Shown here piece by piece: positions 34,101 through 46,690 of a DNA stretch of 64,000 bases. The position numbers and the translations under genes are program-made. This DNA comes from Cephalotus follicularis (Eukaryota > Streptophyta > Magnoliopsida > Oxalidales > Cephalotaceae): contig BDDD01001603.1 in the NCBI GenBank assembly GCA_001972305.1, forward strand, positions 62,001-126,000. Reading direction: 5' to 3'. Position 1 is the stretch's first letter. Every line of letters starts with the position of its first letter. The notes beneath the pieces were generated by a model, which searched no databases, was not told the origin of the DNA, and worked only from the letters and a program-made list of their open reading frames with translations.

Positions 34101-35843
34101 AGCATGGCACACAAGGTCTGTGAGTGCATAACCTGATCATGTGGAATTGTGGCACATGCCAGCAATTGATAGGGTACGATCTCGATAATCATCGTCCCAT
34201 TACTTAGCCCCTATGGCCTTATGATGGTCAGATACATCGTTCACTAGCTCAGGGTTATCTCAATCATTACATGAGTGACTCTCATGCTCGTGAGAATATT
34301 ACCCTAAAAGTGTTTCCATTCAGTGAAATCGGATGTTCAAGTTTAGGAGTTCCAAATGTGTTTTAATTTGGCGTGATGTCTGCCATTTGATTATTAAATC
34401 GAGTATGTGAAAACTAGCAACCTATAAGAGGAAAGAGAGAAAGAATATTAACAGATCATTCAATTTATGTTATTATTATAATTCTTAGTCTTTTGTAATT
34501 ATGGCTTCTCCCACTATTCTAATCGTATCCCAAACCTCCATGTAGAATTCAGGAAGCCTCTTGCCACCTAGTGGGGATCAGAATCTATCCCACCATATCA
34601 TGGTCTCATCTGTAGCTGTGTAAACCATAATACCTGATAGTTAGGCTTCAAGCATCATATTTGCATTAGGACATCGCCCTTGAAATGCAAGATCCGATAA
34701 AAGATCAGGCCTCCCAGACCATACAATCAACAGTTGTGGCCATGACAATAGTATGAACCCGGTATAAGTCCGAACCCATAATCCTCAAAGAAATGAACCA
34801 GTTTTGACACCCACACGTTGTGGCCTGTGAGAGTGCCAAAACATGGTTATTTCCTTCCAGTGCACCTCACACTGAAATTGAATAGAAATGGTCATACGGG
34901 GGACCTCTACTGTGGCAGTGCTATCCCAAATATGTCCACACCATTCAATGAAAATTATGGAAGGCCAACGACGGGGCAACCTTATGTCCCACTGCTTATA
35001 GACTTATTATTTCACAAGTTGGAGGAATTTGGTCTCATCAAATTTTATATATTTACCAAATCCGTTTTTGACAAATTTAATTATCTTCCAATCCATTTGG
35101 ACGGCTTAGCATGCTTGACGTGTTTGGATTGTTTGCAAAAAGAAAACATCCATCTCATGCAACCTATTTCCCTCTTGGAAATAAAATGTCCTGACCATGG
35201 ACTAAATCTATAAGTGATCATACGAGCCAATGTGATCACTCGATCTCCTAGGTGAACTATTTAAAACTACTTTATTACAAAATGCACCATGCATACATGG
35301 CCTTCACTTGGTCTTGTAACTTCCTTGATCTTCCTTTGCAAGCTCTTTTGTGATTCTTCTCTTCTTTGTTTACAAAATGAAATTTCTCAAATACATTTAA
35401 AAATAAAGAATAGAATACAAATTGGAGGAGAGAGAATAAAACAAATAAGGAATTAATGGTGTACGTAGGCTACCATATTACAGACCAAATAAAAGCACAA
35501 GTTAATAAAGCAAATTAAACCATCCACAAAAGAAATCAAAAGCTAGGTCTAGCCCCATAGGTAACCATCATGCATAAGACACTTAAAATCTACATCCACT
35601 AAAGACTTTAAATAAACACAAGTAATTTCAATTTCTGATGACGAATCGAAATAATTCCACAAGTCCACCAATATTCCAGTAAACCTCCCACTAGATTATT
35701 TAAAACCTAGTTTCCCGAAAAATAAATATTTTATTTTATAAAACAACCGAGGGATGGGAACTAAACTAGAATTTCAGGTACTTTAATTATTCCAAAATAG
35801 TCACCAAAACCGAAATTAAAGTTCAATTGCGATTAAAACGGAT
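31199..35843 (-). pseudogene. Decayed gag-pol interior of element E
   Basis: Minus-strand remnants include the copia RNase H end VAWEANLADPLTKAM (near 31250-31310), SIMYAILCTEPGVD (31800-32030), the RT catalytic YVDD (near 32200) and the RT start KTFKAQLVAKGYTQRQ (32560-32610). This order fits RT-RNase H at the 3' end. The portion 32650-35840 should hold integrase and gag, but I could recognise only scattered AT-rich remnants there and no domain I would defend. Confidence 0.65.
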
Positions 35844-35856
35844 GGCTCTGATACCA
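35844..35856 (-). promoter_or_regulatory. Primer binding site of element E
   Basis: Minus strand TGGTATCAGAGCC, a tRNA-Met-type site, lies two bases from the 5' LTR. Confidence 0.85.
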
Positions 35857-35858
35857 CT

Positions 35859-38800
35859 TGTTGGAAACCTGGCAAGGGTTCCCGGTTGATTTGGTCCTAG
35901 GACGCTAGTGTGTATAAATTTAATTTTTCAAAAACCACCAAGACTGCAAGTCAAGGTTCACACTAACATCTTACTACCATAATCAATATGCTTAGGATCT
36001 CCGTTTAATTAACAATCGAACCAAAACAAATATCAAGCATGCGCATGAAGATAAATCGAAACCATATCAGTAACGATAAATATAAAAGGGAAGTAACGTA
36101 CCAATGTTGGAGGCTCCACCACTTTCCCGCTACACGATTGCATCAGTCACATCCCGTCACTGGATCCACTATCCGTCACCGGTGTAGCAACCAGAGTTTT
36201 GTTAAAGTTATTGTTTATGGAATATGCTTACTCCAAAGAAAATTTGAGGATAAAGAACTTATGTTACAAGAGATTCCATGTTATTCTTTTAATGTATAGA
36301 AAGAAAATTTATGTTGTTCTTTCATTTTGATGAATGTTTGGTGTTATGAGTTTCCTGTTGTCAAATACGATCGAGGAGCTAAGGGGTCCTCAGATAACAA
36401 GACCGAGCATGGCGAGAGTTGCTGGTACGTGTTTAAGGGTTTTACCCGAGGAGCCAGGTAGTCCTCAGATGGTTTTATGAGTATATAAGGCTCAAGGTGG
36501 AGTCCTCGGATTTAAGTCAGAGGAGGTAAGTTATAGACGAATCTGAGGACAATTTGGAGTTCTAGTGGTAAATAATGATTGTATGTGTTGATGGGTGAGA
36601 CTTGTTGAGGAGTCCTCGGATGCATAGTAAGATGAAAAATGCCTGTGGAGGAGCTGTGTCCTCAGGCGTGAGCAGTCCTAGACGTATAGTGGTCACACGA
36701 GGAGCACGTGATAAAGCGTTCTTTAAGGAAGGGCAGAGGAGAGATGCCCGTGGAGGAGTTGTGTCCTCGGCCGTGGTGCAGACCTGGGTGTTTGATGTGC
36801 ACGTGCAGAGAGCATGTGGGCATCCCAGGCTTAAGTAAAATGGTGAGTTTGGTTCCTCTGTAATTTTTTTTTTCTTTTGAGTGCCCTGCCCTGGTGTTCC
36901 AGTATGGCGTTATTAAAACCTTGGAATTTTTTTAAGTGAGCATGTGAGGAGCACATGGGTGTTCTCCTCGAGCGTTTAGTAATGCGGTGCATTTTGGACG
37001 AAGGCAGTGTTGGTGACTTAAGTAAAACGGGGAGTTTGAGTCCTCAAACCCTTTTTCTCCTGCCCTTTTAACCCACTTCTGTTATGTTTTGCGCAGGCTT
37101 TCTCCTCGAACTTTTGTGTAACGCGTCGCTAGTGCGATCCTTAGTGGGTTGCTTGGACAGTTTTGAGTTGTGAGAGTTGTTGGTGTGGTGAGCCATCCCC
37201 ACAGGGTACATCTTCCAAAGCAGAGCATGAACGAGTCACTCTAAATCCTATGTGCATGGTAGAATGCAGCAGTGCTTAACCTATGCATCTACTGAGGAAC
37301 CTTTGACAGGTCTGCAAGTGACGTTTGGACGGTATACCAGTTACGATACCTAGCTTTTGTCATTTTGTGGGTTAATTTTACTAATTAGGGGACACATGTC
37401 AAGCTAGGGAAGGAGAATTGAAGAAATTTATCCTAATGACAAGACTAAAATAATTACAAGTAACAAATTTCATTAAATGGAAGGAAAGAAATTGAGCACA
37501 TGGGCAGCTACCAAGGTAAATAATCTCGAGAGAGGGAAACTTGCATCCCAAGTTCACCCTTTATATATGTATTGTAGCTTTAGCCGAGGAAGTCTGTTTT
37601 CTGCTAAGCTTGATAGGGCAAACTAAGTGAAGTATAGAAGAGAAGAGGAAGAGGAAGAGTTTCTGCTGAGATTAGTGTAGTGTAGAGGAAGGAGAAAGGG
37701 CAATTAAAGTAAAGTAGGAAAATTTCTACCCTTTATGTTTAAGTTTTCCCCTGAAATTTCTGGAAATTATATAGCAGATGGTTTTTAAGCATATGTTTTT
37801 CATTCCTTGATGAAATTTTGAATGGTTGAATGTTTTGGAAAGCTTCAGATGTCCTCTAAAACTATTATCTTTGGTATACTTTGGAATTCTGTAAATTTCC
37901 TGATGAAAATCTGTGTTCAAAATTATCGCTCATGTCCTCCTATTATATGGAAATTGTAACTTTAAAAATTTATTGTAGCTTCGTTTCTCAACTAGAATTT
38001 ATGAACTTTATACTCCTGAATTCATTGAGATGTCTACTTTAACTTTGATGTTGCAAGTTTTCAATGAAAATGAAGGTTGCTATATGAAATACCTATTTTA
38101 GAAATGATGGACAATGTTGTTTTTATGAGTATTTTGAGCCGATCAATCAAGGTACTAAGAAAGAATTTATGAAATGTGAAAAGGTGATGAACTTAGATGG
38201 GCAACTCTTGGATTACGATCCAGGGATGATTAATCCGATAAGGATTAATGTTATGAGCGGAGACTGCTCATGGCCATCCATGTAATGTAAGGATAGTAAT
38301 CGGGGAGTGCACAATGCCCCAGTGAAGCATGGTTCAATTTGGGTTATTTATGTTTTTATAACTCCTCAGATGTTATGAAATGTTTCTATCTCATGAGATA
38401 AGTTCAGAATAAGGAATGTGATTAATTATGATATTTTGAAAATCTTACTGGGCTATTTATGCTCATTCCTTTCAATGTTTTTGGTTTTCAAATAAATTTT
38501 CGGGTAATGATTGAATGAGGAAAGTCGAACTTTAGAAGGAGCTCATAAAAGATGTTTCGGAAAGAATTTATGTTATGAAATAACGTTTTGTATAAACAGT
38601 TTATGACTTTATAAGTTAATGTTTTCCTCTTTGTAATGCTTTATGATAGATCCTGTGTAGATGTAAGATGTTGACAATGATTATTGTGGGATGAAATGCT
38701 AGGAATTAGTATCGAATGTGATGAGACATATTGTGATTGTAAGTATTCAAGGATAAAGGTTAGCAATAAGTTATCTGGTTAAAATGGTTAATGGTTACAC

Positions 38801-41003
38801 CCCCACGTAACGCACTGGACCCTCGAGACTCGCTTTCAGCATAAAGTGAACTCGGATCAAGGGCGTTACAACTAGACCCACTGCCTGAAATCCGGGCAAC
38901 CCGCCAGGGACTGACGAAGACACCAATGGACTCCAGATGCGGAGATCTACCCACTAGTGGTGGAGACCCGGCGAGAAGCGTAGTGAATCACCTCGATGCA
39001 GTTGGCAGTGGCGGTGACTTGCTGGGTTGGACTCAGCGAGTTCTGATTCGATGCCACATGGATTAGCCGCCCCATATCCATCTTCCAAAAGCCCCGATCT
39101 TCTCAATGTTGGCTAAGACTGACCATGGAACGGGCGGTCACAGGGAATCGGCGAGTCCACTCGCCTGACAAAACCAGGGCCGGTCACTTCAGCCTCGCGC
39201 CATAGACCCACTGATCTATGCACAAGCAACCAAGAGCCGCTGTGACTCGGCGCGAAACGCCAAGTCACAGCGGCCAACGCGTCAACTCGACGGGTTGACT
39301 CACAGATTGAAATCCAGCAAAAAAAACGCACGGGAAAGCTAAACTAAGATCAAAATGGATAGAGCCATTGATTGGCTCCACCCAGTGTAATCATCAGCAG
39401 CGGAAAGAGACACTGGGAGAAAAAACAGCAAGGAGATAATGGGAGAGAGGTGAGAAGAGGCATACCATGGAAGGACGGATGCAACCAAATGGCCATCGGC
39501 ATCTGCTCTGGCCGAAAACACGGCTCTTGCGCATCTTAACAAAGTGCGCCACTCTTTCTCGCCAAAACGCATCCGTGCGTTTTTTGTGTTAAAGGCATAA
39601 AAGACAAAAAATCACTTAAGTCAATTTGTTTCTTTTCTTTTTTCCTTTTATCAAAATGTCTCTCTAACATTTCAATTTGTTTCTCCTTTTATAAATTAAA
39701 GACTCTCTCTTTAATTTGATTTAATTAAAATTAAATCATGCCCCGACATTAAATCTCTTTATATATCAAGAAGATTATTTATGGAGTGTGTAACAAACCA
39801 CAAATGTCCAATTAATATGTACTAGTTAAAAACTAGATTTACCACCAAGCGAGCATGTGTGCAGCATGCGTCACTTTTCCAATAGTTTGGTCGGACCCGA
39901 AATCCTGGTGGAATTCTGGTACGATGATAAATTTTTCAAAACATCCCAAGGTTTTGGTATGACTATCCAGCTTATAGCCCCGATGTGATCTATAATCACC
40001 CCCGGATCCATGTACCATAAGGTACCACGTCTATCATTCGTTAGCTGGTTCCCCAGTGCTTTATCATTATCATCGATTTGTGTGCCGCGTATCCCTCATC
40101 ATCTCGGCTCCGACCGAGGACTAGGGTTTTGATTAATCTCAACCCTAGGTAAAACCATGATAACTATAATTCCATGATCGCACTAAGACTATGAGAGATA
40201 TCCTTGGAAACCTCTCGTTCCTAATCTCCCTATGCCTGGCCAGGACTTTAAGTCTTCAACGGCCATAGATGTTATAGAGCCTATAACCCTCAACACGGGT
40301 CTGACGATCCCATCTTGCGCACTCGTCCATACATCTCGATGCAGTTGCCACAAGGCCCTTTTTCCATCACGTGGCTAGTGCTGGGGAAGGCGGATATCAA
40401 AGCGAAGCAGTTACTTCACAATGCATGCTAGCCGCTCAGGTCTAAGGACACAATGTCAATCACGTATGATCTACTAGTCACCTTTGACTAAACACCATCG
40501 TGACAATAGGAACTCCATTGACAGAGGTGTTGACTCTCCAAATAGATAACCTATTGTGGGTCAGTTCAGTGTCGTGCCTCTGCACGTACCTTGCATCAGC
40601 TTTAGGGTAAAACCCAAATGGCAATGAGATGATCCATCCTCCTTTACCATTCGGAGCAAGCATAACATGGCAAGTCTTTGCGGTTCAATAATTGCCCTAA
40701 GGAAGTGAACCTATGGCTTGGAACGTTTGTCACAAGGGAGTAAGGATGTCATTATCATAACCTCTCAGCCATGAGATCCAACCCTTTATGAACAGGGCGC
40801 TATATGTGTATTCAGTTGGCGTGGTGATCAACTGATTCGTTGAGATGGTTTGGGATAATACATATAGCAAGATGCTAATGTTTACTGAATATGCACAATA
40901 CAACATGAACGGAACTAAGAATGTACGATTCACGAGTATGTCATATGTAAAGTACATATGTCTGCAGCCTCCTCATGGCTTACAGGGACACCCTAATCTA
41001 ATA
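35859..41003 (-). repeat. 5' LTR of element E, split by solo LTR F
   Basis: The two parts are 35859-36182 and 38871-41003. Without F it is 2457 bp, close to the 2463 bp mate. It keeps the same palindromic words (39010-39310). Confidence 0.85.
36183..38870 (+). mobile_element. Element F: solo LTR of a Ty3/gypsy element related to G (2688 bp)
   Basis: It starts TGTAGCAACCAGAGTTTTG and ends AAGGGCGTTACA. No internal region is present, so it is a solo LTR, probably left by LTR-LTR recombination. Flanks ACCGG and ACTAG are at best an imperfect duplication. Its first 60 bases and much of its second half match the 5' LTR of G (shared words ACTCTTGGATTACGATCCA and GTAATCGGGGAGTGCACAAT). The part 36360-37100 is different: it carries GAGGAG and TCCTCGGA words in place of G's GCGTCGACGC words. 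Confidence 0.8.
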
Positions 41004-42110
41004 CCTCCCATAGTAAACGTGGAGCTTAGTGGAGAGGTCGAACCCGAGCGTCCATAACCTGTCGAGGATATAGTGCAAGTGCCCTTGGAGGAGGGCAATG
41101 CTGAGAAAGTATTCCAAGTTGGGTCACAGCTTGGAGAGGTGGAGAAAGAGGAACTAATAACGTTCCTCAGAAAAAAATAGAGATGTGTTTGCCTTGTCGG
41201 TAGAGGAGGTCCCTGGGATCAACCTAGAGGTGATGGTGCATAAATTAAGCATGGATCCGATGCGGCCTCCGACCAGACAAAACAATAGGGACTTCCCCCT
41301 CGAAAGGCAACAAGTAATAGTAGATGAAATAAACAAGTTATTACAAGTGGGTTTCATTAGGGAAGTGCATTATTCTGACTAGCTGGCCAGCCCGGTTGTA
41401 GTCAAGAAGGCTAATGGCAAGTGGAGGATGTGTATAGATTTTACAGACCTCAACAAAGCTTGTCCCAAACATCACGTTTTGCTCCCGAAGATTGATTGGT
41501 TGGTAGATGCAACCTCTAGATACAGAATGTTAAGCTTCTTGGATGCATACTCGGGTTATAATCAAATCCCTATTTATGGGTCTGATGAGGACAAGATAGC
41601 TTTCATCACATATAGGGGCACGTATTGCTACAAAGTCATGCCCTTTCGATTGATGAATGCAGGTGCGACTTACCAACGGTTGGTCAATAAAATCTTTACA
41701 GATCAGATCGGAATGAACATGGAGGTATATATTGAGGACATGCTCGCCAATACGCTAGCAAGGAGTCCTCATATATCAAGGACTTGGAGGAGAATTTTGA
41801 AGTACTGAGGAAATACAAAATGTGTCTCAATCCCTCCAAGTGTACTTTTGCGGTCACTTCTGCTAAGTTTCTCAGGTTTATGGTTTCAAGCAGAGAGATG
41901 GAAGCCAACCTAGAGAAGATTGCATCAATTAAGAGTATGAGGCCTCCACAAACTATCAGGGACATACAGAGATTGAATGGTACAATTGCAGCCCTGAGCA
42001 GATTTGTTTTCAAGTCAGCAGAAAAATACCTTCCCTTATTTAAGGTGTTGAAAGATCCCAAGGGATTTTCCTTGTCACAAGAATGCCAGGAAGCCTTCAA
42101 GAAATTGAAG
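41004..42110 (+). pseudogene. Reverse transcriptase of element B
   Basis: B resumes after E. Shared with A are PDVMVHKLSMDP-like sequence, GKWRMCIDFTDLNKACPKH, MLSFLDAYSGYNQIPIYG, YCYKVMPF and ATYQRLVNKIF. The catalytic region and the connection SIKSMRPPQTIRDIQRLNGT follow. It is a broken copy, recognisable along its full length. Confidence 0.85.
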
Positions 42111-42790
42111 GAATACCTAGTTTCCCTTCCTCTGATATCAAAACCAAGAGATGTGAAAGAATTGTATTTAAACCTTACGGCAACTTCAGGTGCAGTGCTT
42201 GTCAGCGAAGAGGAAAAAGTTGAAAGGCCTGTGTCTTATGTGAGCAAGTCCTTGAATGATGCTGAGGGAAGGTATCCAAAGGTAAAGAAGTATACATATG
42301 CCCTGATCATTGTGGTAAGGAAGTTGAGTCCGTGTTTTCAAGCCCACACAATCAAAGTTTTGACCGACAAGCCACTTAGGCAAGTGCTAGAAAAGCCAGT
42401 CACGTCAGGAAGACTAGTCAAGTGGTCTATTGAGTTGGGCAAATAAGACGTGAAGTTTGAGGCCATACCAGCAATAAAATCACAGGTCTTGGCCGATTTT
42501 GTTGGAGACAATACACTTACGGAGTGTATGGAAGAAGACTCCTAGAAGACCATAGGGGATTATGGAAGCTTTCTGTTGATGGCTCATCCTGCATCTCCGG
42601 GAGTGGAGAAGGATTGGTATTTACTAGTCCATATGGGTGGACCTTGAAATATGCTCTGAGATTTGGGTTCAAAGCTACAAATAATGAAGTTGAGTGGGAA
42701 CCTCTGATCGCCAGACTGACAATTGGAAAGCACTTAGAGGTTTAAAAGATAGAAGCCTCTAGTGATTCTCAGCTAGTGGTTGGTCTGGTG
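42111..42790 (+). pseudogene. RNase H regions (gypsy-type plus archaeal-type) of element B
   Basis: The first RNase H (YLNLTATSGAVLVSEEEKV ... YVSKSLNDAEGRYP) is followed by the second (LWKLSVDGSSCISGSGEGLV ... NNEVEWEPLIARLTI). This is the same two-domain layout as A and supports Tat membership. It is broken. Confidence 0.75.
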
Positions 42791-44275
42791 AGTGGGGAGT
42801 ATGAGGGTAGAGAAGACTCAATGGCTTAATACTTAGCACATGATTAGAATTTGAAGTCTGCTTTCCAAGTATTCAGAGTTTTGAAGGTGCTGAGAGCAGA
42901 GAACACCAGAGCAGACTAGTTGTCAAAACTAGCCACAGCGGAGGAATTGAGGAAAAATCAAACTGTGCTAGTGGACTATCTGGAAAGGCCCACCATCGCA
43001 GAGTTGGATGTAATGGACATTGATGTACTACAAGAGATGAATTAGATGACTCCATTCATTAGTTGGCTAAGGGATGGAATTTTTCTAGAGAACCCAAAAG
43101 AAGCGAGAAGACTAGTGTATAGATCAAACAGATACCAATTCCGAGAAGGGATCCTCTATAAAAGGTCTTTTTCTTTTCCTTGGCTGAGATGCTTGACTCC
43201 CTCTAAGGCCGATTATGCTCCAAGGTAAGTTCATGAAGGTGTATATGGGAATCACACGGGGGTAGGACCTTGTCCAATAAATTGTTAAGACAGGGCTATT
43301 TCTAGTCGACCATGCACCAAGTTGCCATCAACTTTGTAAGGAAGTGTGATAAGTGTCAAAGGAAAGAAAATATAAGCAGAAGACCTTTCGAGCCTTTGAC
43401 ATCCATCACGACCCCTTGACCCTTTGTACAATGGGGAATGGACTTCGTCGGACCATTACCAGTAGCAACAGAGCAGAGAAAGTATCTCATTGTCGCAGTG
43501 GATTACTTCACTAAATGGGTGGAAGCCGAGCCTGTAGCTACAATAACAGAGAAGAACACTAAAGGCTTTGTGTGGAAGTCAATTATTTACCATTTTGGGG
43601 TCTGTAGAGTAATTTTCTTTGATAATGGGAAACAATTTGGCTGCCAAGCTTTCCAAGACTTTTGCAGAGAATGGAGAATTGAGCACAGGCTTGCCTCAGT
43701 AGCCTACCCCCAAAGCAATGGCCAGGCGAAGGTAATCAATAGAGAAATCATATCAGGCTGAAAAGTGCCTCGAAGACAGCAAATAAAGATGGACAGAGGA
43801 TATATCAAGTGTACTATGGGCATATAGAACCACTCCTCGGACCACAACTGGCAAGTCCCCATTTAGCCTTTGTTTTGGTTTAGAAGCTATGATACCGGTG
43901 GAAATTGGAATGCATTCACCTAGAGTTGTGAATTTTAGTGTGGAAAATAATGAAGAAGGATTGAGAAACCTTCTTAACTTAGTGGAAGAGCTCAGAGATA
44001 AGGAAGCAAATAAAGTAGCAGCTTATCAAAAAAGGGTGAGCCGTTATTACAATAAAAGAGTGAATCCCAGACCAATAAAGGAAGGAGATCTAGTCCTCCG
44101 CAATGCGGCAATAGTTGATCCAACCGGTACCAGAGGAAAGCTAGCTTTGAATTTGGAGGGGCCCTACAAGGTGAAAAGAGTGCTCTGACCAGGAACATTC
44201 AAACTTCAAACTCTGGGTGGCAGGGAGATTCCTAGAGCTTGGAATGTTGAGCATCTAAGGAAGTACTACCAGTGA
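42791..44275 (+). pseudogene. Integrase region of element B
   Basis: The span includes the HHCC-type zinc part (CDKCQRKEN-like near 43350), then GMDFVGPLPVATEQRKYLIVAVDYF-type core sequence, FGVCRVIFFDNGKQFG, and SNGQAKVINREI. The C-terminal words VSRYYNKRVNPRPIKEGDLV and RGKLALNLEGPYKVKR follow. It is homologous to A along its length and broken in several places. Confidence 0.82.
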
Positions 44276-45402
44276 TTAAGTGCAAGTATGTACATATGTT
44301 CAAAATTCAAGAGTATCAATAAAGATAAATTTTTTCTTCAAAAAAGCATGTTCAAGAATTTCGTTCCAAGTTTGCAAGGGACCGAAGGCCCAATGTTCAA
44401 GTCCTTAAACCTTTGAATAGCCGCTGACTAGTTCCCTCAGTCAAGAAGCTTTAATACAAGCTTGTCCGACCATGCTCCCAAGGGAGCAATCAGAGCAGGC
44501 CTTGATACAGGACCAACGCTCTCCAAGTGTCATGAAGACTTTAAACTCCTAAGGTAGTAAACAAATATAGACTAAAGTCTCGAATAGACCGAGGTCTCAA
44601 GTCAACAAAGACTCCCATCCGAGGAACACTTAAGACTCACATCCGTGGAGCGCCAAAGACTTTCATCCAAGGAGCACCAAAGACTTCAACGGGAGCACTA
44701 CTAAAAGACTCATAAGAGAGCAAAGCTAAAAGACTCCTAAGGGAGTAAAAGACTTCTAAGGAAGCAATAAAAAAGTCTCCTAAGGAAGCAAGCACTGGTC
44801 GGCGGAGTTATAAAAATCCGTTAGACTAAATCAATATTGTGTCTTGAGAGGCGAATCCATAAAAACTCGCAACGATCAAGTTCATTGGTTGAGCGCTTTG
44901 ATACAAGTGCTCTCATGAAGGCTTGAAAGCTCGGTCGACCTAGTTTGAAAAATAATAGACCAGATGAGATCCTGGTCGGCAAACCCGTAAGAACTTGTCC
45001 GACCAGAAACATACCTTGATCAACGAACACGTAAGAACTCGCAATGATCAAGTATCTTTGCCTAAGCGCTTTAGATTCAAGGTGTCCTAAGGTGGCTAGA
45101 AAGCTTGGGTAACTTGGTCTGAAAAATGTAAGACCACAATACAAGAAGCCTATAAAATAGGCTAAGTGAAAATTCCTAAGGAGAATTGCAATGGTCAAAT
45201 GAAGCATAAGTCAAGTTTTATTGCTTGCATCAAATTTTTACTAAGGGAATTACAAGTTCTCCAATTAAGCTATGGAAGCTGTAAAGGCATGCAAAGCAAG
45301 AAATATAATATTCCCAAGGGAATAAAAACACAGTGATATCAAAACTCAATATTTTATTATTATTTTTCTGAGGAAATTACAGTGAAAAAGAAAAACCAAA
45401 AG
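44276..45402. repeat. Repeat-rich spacer between integrase and antisense gene of B
   Basis: No gene is seen. Between about 44560 and 44810 a degenerate unit of 20-30 bases recurs, typified by AAGACTCCTAAGGGAGYAA and AAGACTTTCATCCAAGGAGC. From 44820 to 45130 longer repeated words occur (AACTCGCAACGATCAAG twice, with AACTTGTCCGACC variants). It matches the position and style of the spacer in A. Confidence 0.6.
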
Positions 45403-46690
45403 TTACAAACTAAGGCTCGGGAGGTGAGGGCTCGTGATCATCCTTGGGTAGAGGAGCCGCAAAAGGTTCAGAGTTTGGAGGCTGAGGAGCAACGAGTTCT
45501 GAAGAAGGCAAGAGAGAAGAAGTGGCCACTGCAGGATCCGAGGATAGGATAACCAGAATTGCGGAGCCGGTTCTCTGTGTTTCATCTTCATCCCGAGCAA
45601 GATGAGCTCCCTCTTCTAAGGCAAGCCCATCTTTCTCTGCCTCCACCTCGACCCCTCGGGGTAGAAATCAAAGCTGTAAGTAGTCGGGCAGCAAACTATT
45701 TGGGACAAGGGAACCTCGGGATGGAGAGCCAAGATCCAATTCCGACAAGAATAGAAGGCCCAACGGAAATACTCTATAGATTCCTTGAATACTTCCTCTT
45801 CAAAAGTAGAAGAAGCTTTAAAGTCTTCCACAATAGCTTCTATTATTGTTTGGAATTCAGCTGATGTCTTGAATTCCCCAAGGGCCTTGCCAACCGCCTT
45901 CTTGACCCGAGCTTCATCCCTGTCCTAGTAGCCAGAGAACTTTTCATCCAGCTCATGGTACATATCACCGACGCGCACAAGGTCCCTTTGCACTACCTTC
46001 TTCTCTTCCCTCTCCTTTTCCAAAGCCTCAATCGCCTGTCTCCTCTCCTTTATGATGGACTCTTAGGCCTTGAGAACTTCTTCCAACTGATTTTTTACCC
46101 AGTGGGCTGTCTTCTTGAGCTCTATAACCTCTCCCCTCAGCTGGTCATTTTGCTCAAGGATGGCTATGAAGTTCTCCACCATCAGTTGGGCATCATTTAG
46201 AGCCTGCTAGAGAAACATGGGTGTCTAATGGAAAGCAGAGAATATATTTGAAAGGAAACAGAAAAAATCACTTACCCTACTGTCGCTCTGGATGCAGTGG
46301 TTTATTCGCATCTCATGGCTCCAGCCCTTCCTAGCTTGGAGCTTGGATGGAAGGAAGAACTTCCGACTAAGCCCAAGGGGAACCCCAGGAGTGTTCAAGT
46401 TCAAGTCAGAGCTACCCAATGCCTCCAGCTTATCTATCATCTTGTCAACATCCCAAGGAGCGCCGAGGTGAATTCGATCCTGAGGGCTCAAAGGAGGAGG
46501 ATCGTTCTCTCGGTCGCGAGAAGAGTTCTCAACCCCTTTCCCTCCTTTGTGCTTCTTGGTTGGAGGAGTGGGAAGAGTACTAGGATGACGTTCATCCATG
46601 GGCCGTTTTCCCTTGTCAGATTTCTTCTTGGTAGATGTAGCAGTGATAGACGACCTTTTGGCCTCCACAGCATTTTCGCTCTACCTTACT
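45403..46690 (-). pseudogene. Antisense accessory gene of element B (C-terminal two thirds)
   Basis: It is opposite to B's gag-pol. The Lys/Ser-rich part (KKKSDKGKRPMDERHPS) aligns with the middle of the C and A copies, followed by GSSDLNLNTPGVPL. The C-terminal block CRNWILALHPEVPLSQI is conserved. An intron-like segment with a strong GTAAGTGA donor and CAG acceptor lies at 46204-46275. The N-terminal third seen in A and C is absent because B stops at about 46700. The product is of unknown function and the copy is broken. Confidence 0.62.

Larger units (their letters stand above)
28721..41003 (-). mobile_element. Element E: decayed Ty1/copia retrotransposon with ~2.46 kb LTRs
   Basis: Inserted in B between protease and RT. 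The LTRs are 28721-31183 and 35859-41003 (the latter split by F). The target copies CTTCC and CCTCC differ slightly. The tRNA-Met-type primer site and RT/RNase H remnants place it on the minus strand as Ty1/copia, perhaps Tork/TAR-like. LTRs differ by about 7% by eye. The internal 4.7 kb is heavily broken, more so than the LTR divergence suggests, so it may have been a defective copy when it moved. Confidence 0.82.

Noticed and set aside
28721-41003. Two separate Tat elements on either side of E
   Set aside because: The protease end before E and the sequence after E continue one another when compared with A, and the E borders carry near-matching five-base words.
42873-43055. Small minus-strand open frames opposite B's pol
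   Set aside because: They are shadow frames of the integrase/RNase H region with no conserved counterpart in A.
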